45,268 bases of DNA from Planctomycetales bacterium (GTDB taxonomy: Bacteria > Planctomycetota > Planctomycetia > Pirellulales > Pirellulaceae): NCBI GenBank assembly GCA_020427005.1, contig JAGQOY010000033.1, forward strand, positions 1 through 45,268, written 5' to 3'. Within the stretch, counting starts at the first letter, position 1, and every line of letters starts with the position of its first letter. Shown piece after piece: positions 1 to 9,800 of the stretch. The notes under the pieces were generated by a model. It did no database searches, was not told where the DNA came from, and was given only the letters and a program-made list of their open reading frames with translations. Both the position numbers and the translations under genes were made by a program.

Positions 1-101
1 CTGGCTTCTGCATCCGAGTCGACTCCTTGCCCGGTTGCGACAGAAAAAAGAAGATGAAGTACGAATAGACTACCGGACATACTCATGCTCTTGGCTATCA
101 T
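1..101 (-). CDS. N-terminus of a secreted protein, cut by the window edge
   Basis: Reading the minus strand from the ATG at 101 gives about 33 codons with no stop before the window ends. The peptide starts MIAKSMSMSGSLFVLH and continues with a hydrophobic stretch ending near SVATGQG, which is the shape of a Sec signal peptide with a cleavage site around residue 23-26. A GAGGAA Shine-Dalgarno-like sequence (105-110 on the complement) lies about five bases upstream, which supports this start. The rest of the protein, and so its function, is outside the window. The small minus-strand ORF at 219-395 lies upstream in the same direction, but 117 bases separate them, so co-transcription is only possible. 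Confidence 0.5.
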   Translation of the reverse strand, partial: MIAKSMSMSGSLFVLHLLFSVATGQGVDSDAEA

Positions 102-218
102 TATTTCCTCATTGTGACATTCGAAATGACCATTTTGTCTGGTCAGCGCTTCGTGAAAGGGACCTAGATGGAAATCAATACTTGGGATACGTGGCATTGA
201 CTACGACATGACTGAAAT

Positions 219-395
219 TCATGCAAGTTGAGAGCTTGGATACAGACTTCGTATTGCTGCCATGTGACAGAACGCTTGAGTTATGAGTCGGGCACGTTCT
301 ATGGCAACGTCCTCGGCCAAACTTTCCAATAGATGTTGGTCTGTGCCTAAGTCGCTCGATAGATCCGAACTTGGTAGCCAGATGTCGCGCGTCAT
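219..395 (-). CDS. Small hypothetical protein, 58 aa
   Basis: This is a short minus-strand frame starting MTRDIWLPSSDL and ending SLYPSSQLA. I recognise no domain. The case that it is a real gene rests on a perfect AAGGAG ribosome-binding sequence (complement of 402-407), six bases before the ATG at 395, which is better than most starts in this window. The frame stays open upstream to 467, but the Shine-Dalgarno decides for 395. The protein is soluble and acidic in its first half (DLSSDLGTDQHLLESLAEDVAIE) with a likely amphipathic helix. No function can be assigned. It could be a chance ORF. Confidence 0.42.
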   Translation of the reverse strand: MTRDIWLPSSDLSSDLGTDQHLLESLAEDVAIERARLITQAFCHMAAIRSLYPSSQLA

Positions 396-467
396 GGCGT
401 TCTCCTTTGTCTTTATTTCCAAATAGGTGCTGTACATTCTACACTTCCATACTGTGCTATGCCGCAC

Positions 468-801
468 GCAACATTCCTAAGTAAAATAGTCCGGAGGGCG
501 GCGAGCTTTAGCTATAATCGGTCCCGGAAAGGCATGCATGTTGTGGGCAGATGATAGGTTGCCACCAGAAGAAACGTCTCGCTGATCGCCGCCCTTACGA
601 ACTCCCAGGGGGATAGTCGCAAGCGGGTGCGAGCGAGGATGGGGGATTTCCCTGCCCGTGGCTGGATCTCCGACTCTCCCGTCCGAAAATTGCTTCGAAT
701 CGACGCAACTTTCGTTGGGAGGGTAAGTTGCGTTTGAGCATTGGCGGCGATAAGCGAGAAGTGTCGAAGATTACCACCTTTTTTATTTTCCGAATCCTAC
801 C
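468..801. other. 334-base intergenic region before the giant gene
   Basis: No credible gene lies here. A TATAAT hexamer sits at 513-518, but no convincing -35 box precedes it at the right distance, so it is not called as a promoter. The last 54 bases before the ATG at 802 hold a 30-base element (748-777) that recurs upstream of hypF. No Shine-Dalgarno precedes the ATG at 802. Confidence 0.5.
748..777 (+). repeat. 30-base upstream element, copy 1
   Basis: The core AGCGAGAAGTGTC is flanked by CGAT on the left and ends in ACCAC. The same element is at 30065-30094 with four substitutions across the 29 bases from CGAT to ACCAC. It starts 54 bases before the ATG of the giant protein, while the other copy starts 53 bases before the ATG of hypF. 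Its role is unknown; it could be a regulatory site or a dispersed genomic repeat. Confidence 0.55.
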
Positions 802-3800
802 ATGAAGAAGCATCTATCGAGACCCACTGCGCAAAAACGTCATCGACGACGATTGATGTTGCTGGAACAACTTGAGCGCCGGGAAATGTTAACCAGCTAT
901 TGGCAGAACCCTGCTCGACCGCTTGATACAGACAATGATACTCTCGTATTACCAGTAGATGCCTTGTTGATAATCAATGAATTAAATTCCCCACTTCACA
1001 CAGGGCTGCCTGGGATCCGAACGAATCCACTGTCCGCATACTTGGACACCAGTGGAGACGACTTTATTACGCCGTTAGATGCTCTGCTGATTATCAATGA
1101 ACTGAACTCAAATCGCAGTGGGCCGACGTATCCCATCGTTCGACGACCAGGTGGCGAGGAAGTTGGACCAGCGGGATTTGTTAGCCGTACGTTGTTTCAG
1201 TTGCCTGGCGAACAGGGCGAACGATACGAAGTCTCATTGAATTGGGATGCCAAATACAAGGCCTTCCATGAACTTGGACTGTTTGCTGTCGACGACGTTC
1301 TAGGCCACGTGGGTGGACTAGATGTGGGCTCTCAAGCCTATCCTCACCAGGTTTTTGACGACCCTGAAAAACAAGTTGTGTTTTCAATGCATGCCCTTGA
1401 GTCACCCATGGGTTCAGCGGTGTTTGACGGTGGGCAATGGGTTGCACTTTACGTACTTCAACGACAAAGTGAAACGGGTAACTCGCATTCACATATCTCG
1501 ATTGATTCCATTGATCCGAACGATTTTCAAATCAGCTGGCAAGAGCTTCCGTTCGGCCAAAACAATCATCCTACGCCATATTTAGATAGTCAGTTATCCG
1601 GCAACGTGCGTCCTGTTAACTTGAATCCTTCGATCACTAGTGAGCCCATCACGGTGATCGGCGATGATTCGAATTACATCTACCACGTTCAAGCCTCCGA
1701 TCCGTTTGGCGATCCCTTGCAATTCAAGTTGTTAGCTGGTCCCAATTCGATGTCAGTCGATAGGGAAACGGGAATTGTGGGCTGGTCCGCCGCTGATAGC
1801 ACGGTGGGCTCGCACTTTGTTGAAATCGAAGTGACCGATGATCGGGGCGGATTCAAGCGACAAAATTTCAATTTGGAAGTCGTAGCCAGCCTGCCCAACC
1901 GACCACCAACGATTCTGAGCACGCCTGTCGACAAGATCGAAGTGGAACGGTCATCGTCGATCTATGCGAGTCAGACAGTCAATTTCGATTCGTGGACATC
2001 CCAGACGTTTTTGAGTTACTGGGACGAGTCGATCTGGACACTCAATCGGAACAACCAACAGATTACGCAAACGAATACACTGGCACCCACATATCTGATC
2101 AGTGATTTCGAAATCTCAAATCACCGATTTGAAGGCACGGTCAATAGCAATTTCTATTTTGGCGGTGGCTATTTCGGTATTGTATTCGGTTACCAGGACG
2201 ATCAGCACTTTTATCTTTTCGATTGGAAGCAAGGCGACGGCGATCCCAACGATGGTCGAGGCATTGCCTTGGGAGGCATGAGCGTCAAACGCTTTGCCTC
2301 GACAACACCGCTGACCGAGCAGGACTATTGGCAGACACAGGTCGATCCGGCTAAGGGAGAAACGCTTTTTCACAACACATTGAACTGGGATCGCGGAGAC
2401 TACTTGATCACGCTGGAACAAACTCCCGGGCACGTCTTGATTCAAGTCAGCTTAGAAGGCGTTGTGCACGAGACCATCGACCTGGACATTCCGGACCTAG
2501 TCTCAGGCAAAGTCGGTCTGTATACGAACTATCAATCGCCGTCCACGTTCAGCGATTTTCAAACCAAGCTTTTTGGTGGTTCCCAGTATCAGTACCAGCT
2601 GCGCGCATTTGACCCCGATGGCGACCAATTGACATATCGCCTGCTGGAGGGGCCGCGCGACATGCAACTGGATACGAACACCGGCAAGCTCACTTGGCAG
2701 CCGACATTTCAGGATGTGGGAGATCAGCATGTTTTGGTAGAAGTCGACGACGGGCATGGTGGAGTAGTGACGCAGGAATACGTGTTGTGCGTGCACCCGC
2801 CGACAGTGAATGCGGCTCCCGTTATCGTCTCTGCACCCGTTGAAGATTATGACGAGCGAGTTGCTCCCGAAGCGTACCATTACCAAGTCCAAGCGATCGA
2901 CGCAGATTCAGAACAACTGAGCTACACCCTGCTCGAAGCACCTCAAGGCATGCGGATCAACCCCACTACGGGTCTGATTACTTGGCCACTGGACGACATG
3001 CACTCGTATCGCAATTGGGGATTTTTTCAGGAATGGCTGCGATTCTGGGGATCTCGTGTAGGAGGGACAGATCATATCCGAATTCAAGTCGCCGACGAGC
3101 AAGGCGCAACGGATATCCAGGAGTTTGATCTTTTCACCTATGTTGCCGAACCGGCAAGCATCAGTGGCTATGTTTACGAGGACGCAAATCGCAATGGAAT
3201 CCTGGATACAACTTTTGTACAAGGCGACGATCCGTACATCGTTTTTGTGATCGATGATTCTTGCAGCATGGATGATCCGTGGGTTGGTGATCCAGTCGGC
3301 GACCTTAACGGAGATGACCTATTTGATACTTACTTTGACGCTGCCTTAGCTGGAATTCGTATTCTCGCAGACCGCTTGGCACAAGATCCGAGGCAGGCCG
3401 ATACAAAAATCAGCCTCACTGGATTCGGGTTTGTTTATGATCTGAATCCGACTCTGGAGGGTCCGCAGTATTTCGTCGGCATTGGAGATGATGCTGACGG
3501 AAACGGCGTTCGCGACTTTGAAGACGTTTTTCTTAGCATGGTAACAGCCTGCGGTGGAACCGATTACGAGGCTGCAATGTTAGCTGCAATCCGCGCATTT
3601 GATGCAGAAACAACTTCGGAAGATTCTCGTAACGTTCTGTTCATGACAGACGGAATGCCCGAACGCAGTGGACCATACGAAGATGATGTGCAAACGTTGC
3701 ACGATATGGGAGTAAATTTGCAAGGGCTTGGAATCGGGAGAGGGACCCTGACAGAACCCTTGCAGAATGTCGATCCCAACGCGCATGAAATTAGCTATAC

Positions 3801-6800
3801 CAAAGAGCTTATCGAAACTTTCGAGGGGCTGGATATAACAGGCTTTGAAGCGACTGAGCCTGTTTTGGCTGGTTGGACAGTATACTTAGACGAAAACGAT
3901 AACGCGGTGTTCGACGACTTCGAACTATCGACAACTTCAAACGTGAACGGTTTCTATAAGTTTGATGACGTTCCCATCGGAAAAGAATATCGAATAAGAA
4001 CTGTCGTCCCCGAGCAGTGGTATCAGGTAGCGCCAACCACCGGCAATTATGCGGCTGCCATGTTCACCGGGGAACAGGTGCGAGCCTTTAATTTTGGCAA
4101 CCTACCGATAATAGCCGGACCGCGAGAACTGCCGCCACAGTTCCTTTCTACCCCTCAGGGAACAGCCACAGTCGGAGATTTCTACCGCTACCAGGCTGTA
4201 GCCACCGATCCCGACTCCACCGCGGTAACGTACCAGCTAATCCTGGGGCCTTCAAACGCAACGATCCATCCTTCGCAAGGTACCCTGTTTTGGCAGCCAG
4301 TGGCGGAAAACATTGGAACAAACAATTTCATCGTGCGCGCGGTGGACGCTACGGGGCAAGGTGTGCAACAGGCGTTTACAGTGAACGTGCTGCCGCTGAA
4401 TACAGCGCCTTTCGTGACTTCCATTCCTCCCGCCGTGTGGCCGGTCGGAAGTCGTACTGACTACCGCTTGGCAATCCAGGATGCCGAAAACGATGATGTC
4501 TCGGTGCGAGTGCTCTCCGGACCTACGGACCTTTCGCTGGACAGCGCGACGCACACATTGTCTTGGATCCCAAACGCAGATTACACCGGCATCGTGCTGT
4601 CCGACGATCCAATCGCCTATTGGAACTTTGACCAGGTTATCAATGACACCGTGATCCCTGATCTGTCGGGCAACGGGTACGATGCCTTGGCAGATGTTGC
4701 TGTCTCCATTGCATCCAGCCCGATTGGCGAAAATAACCTCGGTATCTCCACGAACGCCGCCACGATTTCCGTGCCCACGGGAACGGCAATGCCGCTGAAA
4801 GAGTTCACCTTCGAGGCCTGGGTCAAATCATCACCCGATCGAAACAATACGTGGATCATGGGTGGTACGAATCACTACAACGGTTATGGAATCGATTTGT
4901 TCCAAGGTGCCTTCGGGGCAGACGCATTCAGTTTTACTGGGACGGGCTATGAGATCCCACAACCACTGGACCAATGGCGGTATCTGGTCGGAACGTTTTC
5001 CAATGAATACCGCCGCTTTTATGTGGATGGTCAGCTGGTAGATGAAAGAGAAAGTTACCAACCTTGGGATCCACGCGGTGGGTTTGAAATTGGCCTGATG
5101 TACGGTTGGAATGGGGACGTTGATGAGGTGGCCATCTACGACTACCCGTTGTCCCAAGATCAGATCACGAGCCACTTTACCTCGGCCATACAACAACCGA
5201 GAATGGCGAGGATTGAGGTTACCGACTCGCGTGGTGCGTCTACGGTGCACGAAATAGCTATGTACACGCACGCGGGCTATGACAATCAACCTCCAACGAT
5301 CACGTCCATATTTCCACACCGCGTACCCGTGGGTCAACAGTTGGTGCATCAGGTCCAGGCCTATGACCAAAATGGAGATGGATTGACCTATACACTGCTC
5401 GAAGCCCCGCCAGGCATGTCCATCGATTCGGCCGGCGTTATACGCTGGACACCGGGCTCGAATCAGTTAGGCGAACATCAGGTCATCGTCGAAGTGACCG
5501 ACTCGATCGGTGCTGCAGTGACGCAAAGCGCTTCCATTACTGTGGTCACTCATACTTTGAATTCGGCGCCTAGCATCGAATCCACGCCGGCACACCATGC
5601 GGTTGCCGGACATACCTTCGGATACGATGCGAGCGCCTTAGACCGCGACGGCGATTCGCTCATTTGGACGCTGACCGAAGCGCCGGTCGGCGCTTCGGTG
5701 GACGCACTGTCTGGCCGAGTTCGATGGACGCCTGGGTACGATCAAGTTGGAAGTCAACGATTCCAAATCTCAGTTCAGGATGCGTTTGGCGGTTTCGACT
5801 CGCAGTCCTTTGTGGTGGACGTCAGTTGTTTTAATCTACAACCGCAGATTCACTCGACCCCTCCGACGCTGGCAACCGTTGGCTTGCAATACCTCTACCG
5901 GCTCGATGTCTACGATGCAGAATCGGATCCGATTCAGTGGCAGCTTGTAGATGGACCAAGCGGTATGTTGCTGGATGACCACGGTAATGTCAGTTGGGCG
6001 CCCACCGTCGGCCAAGTAGGCTTGCATACGGTGCACATCGCGGTCAGTGACGGCCTGAACACCGTGGATCACAGGTACTCAATCGACGTTCTGGATCCGG
6101 CGGTGAACAATCGGGCTCCGATCATTGTTTCCAGCCCGGTATATTATGCCTCAACCGGTAGCGAGTATTCCTACGCTTTCATGGCAATTGATCCCGAGGG
6201 CGGGCCACTGACCTATTCGGCTGGATCACAATTGCCTGCCGGAATGAGCATGGACGCAACAGGATTGCTGACCTGGACGCCAGAGTTATCGCAAGCGGGT
6301 CTGCATACGATCAAGCTGCTGGCAACCGACCCAGGGGGACTCACGGCCACTCAGACGTATTTGCTCACTGTCGAACGAAACCTTCCGCCGGTGATCACGT
6401 CGACGCCCAGTACTGAAATGACCGCTGGGGCCATGTATCGTTATCTAGTGAAAGCATTTGATCCTGAAGGCAGCGACCTCGAGTACCGGCTAGACACGGC
6501 GCCAAGCGGAATGACCATCGATGCGCTCGGAGGTATTCGCTGGCAGTCGTCGCCAGATACGGCCAGTCCACAATCGATAACCGTCAGTGTGTTCGATGCA
6601 TCAGGCCAATCAACGTCGCAATCGTGGGAGGTCGCTCTAGCCGCAGATCAAGAACCGCCCATTGCGCAGGTAACCGTGATTTCCGGCACGCGTAATTTCA
6701 TTGAGGACGCCACTCTGGACGTCGGCTCGGTATTTCAAGTCCGAGTGTCCGGAATCGACAATGTGGCAATTCGCTCCTACCAACTGGAGATAGACGGTAC

Positions 6801-9800
6801 ACCCGTTGCCCTGGACGAACATGGGATTGCATCCATTCTTTCTGAGCATGTCGGCACGTTGCAATTAGTCGGCACGGTCACCGATTCGGCCGGATTGACT
6901 GGCAGTGATACATTGTCGGTGCAAGTAGTTGATCCAGCAATTGCAAATGCCCCTATTCCAACGGACCCCACGCTTCCACCCAATCCCGGGCCGGATCCGT
7001 CCGATACCGGCGTTCCCTTCGTTGAGATCACTAGTCCCGAAGGCGCCGCCACCGTTTCGAACCTGGTACCCATCATCGGCACGGTGGACGATCCCGAGGA
7101 CAACCTCTGGTTCTACCGTGTGTACTATGCACGAGCCGATCGCGTCGACTTGACCCAACTGGACATGGATGATCCCGATTGGGTAATCATCAAAACCAGC
7201 ACCGAAGAGGTGATCGATGGCGAATTGGCAGTCTTTGATTCGACACTGGTCAGCAACGATCCTTACACAATCGCGGTCGCTGCCTTCGACGTCAACGGAC
7301 TTGGGTATATTCAACCAACCCAAGTGTACGTTGAGGGCAACGTGGATATTGGGAATTTCAAGATCGACATTACCGACTTGAGTATTCCGCTCGCTGGCAT
7401 CCCGATTCAAATCACGAGAACCTACGACACCCACAATGCACTCGATGAAGGAGACTTTGGGTTTGGTTGGACGATGAGCATCGCTGACGCACGGATATTC
7501 GAAGCGGCTGCTGTGGGTGAAGGTGGCGTGTTTACTGCCGGGAATGACAAGTTTGTGCCTGACCGGACCAAGGTGTACCTAACCAACCCAGAAGGCCAGC
7601 GAGTCGGTTTTACCTACAAGGAACAATACCAAACTGGCTGTAGCTCGATATTTGGATGCTTGTTCGGCGCGGTGTATAGGCCTTACTTTGAACCTGACCT
7701 TGGTGTTTATGACACCCTGACCATTGACGAGGGGCGTGTCTTTCGTGGTGGCATTTCCGGTGCCTTGGGACAGGGAATCAATCCGGAGTTTTATACTTTG
7801 ACTACCAAACATGGCATTTCTTATCGCTATAGCGACGAGGCGGGATTGCAGACGATTGCCGATCGGCATGGAAATGTCGTCACGGTAACTGCAACCAGCA
7901 TGACCCATTCTTCCGGCCAGTCGATTCAGTTCGTGCGTGATGCACAAGGGCGCGTCGAACAAATCCTTGATCCAGCGGGCAACGCGATCACTTATAGCTA
8001 CGATGCGGCAGGTGACCTGCGCAAGGTGACGGATCAAATCGGCCTGGAAACCAGCTACAACTATCGTACCGATCATCCGCACTATCTGGACGAAGCTTTC
8101 AACTCGTTGGGCAATCGAGTGTTCGAGGTCCAGTACGATGCCGATGGCAAGTACATCGGTATCGTCGACGCTCTGGGGAATACCAGTAGCCAGGAATTTC
8201 AGACCAACAACAATTACGGCATCGTGCGAGACGCACTGGGCAACGCGCGAACTCTGCACTACGACGATCGCGGAAACGTGCTGCGCGAGATTGATCCACT
8301 GGGGCAAGAAACGATTCGCGAGTACGCCGACCCCAACAACCCCGACTTGGAAACACGCATCGTTGATCGCAATGGTTTCATTACAGATCGATCCTACGAT
8401 CCCCGCGGAAACGTGCTGAGCATTACGGAAATGGGGACAGCCTCCAATCCACTGGCTCAACCGGTAGTCACGAATTTTACCTACGACCGCACTAACAACG
8501 TCCAGTCCATTACCAATGGTTTAGGCAACTCGACGACTTTTCAATACGATGACCAGGGACTACTGACGCGCATTACAAACGCGACGGGTGACTCGTCGTC
8601 ATTCACCTACGATGACCAAGGACGACGAGCCTCGTTCACCGATTTCAATGGCAACACCACGCGTTTCGAATACCAGTCCTCGTGCCCCTGCGGATCGCCA
8701 GCCAAGGTCTCTTTTGCGGACGGGGCCTATCAGACGTTCGAGTACAATGGCTACGGCCAAGTAACGGAGCAAGCAAGCTACGAGCCCGACGGCACACTGG
8801 CCGAGATCAAGCAAACGGACTTCGACGAACGTGGGCGTCCCATCGAGGAACGTCAAGGATTGCCCGGTAACCCCGCTCAACCGCAGACGGTCGTCCGCAA
8901 GTTTTATACGGGCCATTTGCTTGACTGGGAAATCATTGTACACCCCGATTCACTGGATGCCGAAGGCAACCTGCTGGAATCCCCGGCCACGCCTGTGGCC
9001 GATCGCAAGAGCCGCATTACCGTTTATGAGTACGATGCGGCCGATCGCATTATTCGGCAAACGGATGCGGAAGGTGGCGTCGTCGAGTTCCGCTACGATG
9101 CCAACGGCAATCGCATTCTGCTGCAGGATCCCGTCGGTAACATCACGACTTGGGTTTACGACTCACTACAACGAATGGCCGAGGAACGCGATCCGTTCTA
9201 CAACGAAGGGCTGACCATAGATCAAGCGATTGCCGAGTTGGCCAATCCCAGCGGCGCGGATTTGGCAGCCAATCAAGGCGCCGATCACGTCCGCGCGTTT
9301 GCGTACGACCACGAAGGCAATCAAGCCGAGATGATCGATCGGAACGGTCGGCGGCGAGAATTCGACTATGATCACGCTGGACGATTGACCGAGGAACGTT
9401 GGTATGCAGCCGACACGGGGACTTTGGTAGAGACGATTGCCTTTGGCTACGACCTGCTTGGAAACATGTTGACCGCCAGTGATTCCAACAGCAATTACTT
9501 GTACACCTACGATGTCCTCAATCGCATGACCAGCGTGGACAACAATCCCGATGGTACGCGCGATGTTCCCCGAGTCATTCTGACCTACGGCTATGACGCT
9601 CAAGGCAATGTCACACTCACCCAGGATGATGCAGGTGTTACCGTTGCCTCCACCTACGATGCTCGCAATCGCCTGGACGTGCGTCTGTGGTACGACGCAC
9701 TGGTTCCGACGGGCGAAGATCCCGATGTCGATCCTGTACGTGTTGAGTTTGACTACAACGCCGCCAACCGCGAGTCCGAAGTCCGCCGCTACTCGGGGCT

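Noticed and set aside
513..518. TATAAT as a -10 box for the giant gene
   Set aside because: No convincing -35 box lies at 16-18 bases upstream, and the distance to the ATG is nearly 290 bases.
7579..8460. Long minus-strand frame of 293 codons inside the Rhs region
   Set aside because: It is antisense to regular YD repeats and has no domain; long antisense frames arise from the biased codons of such repeats.
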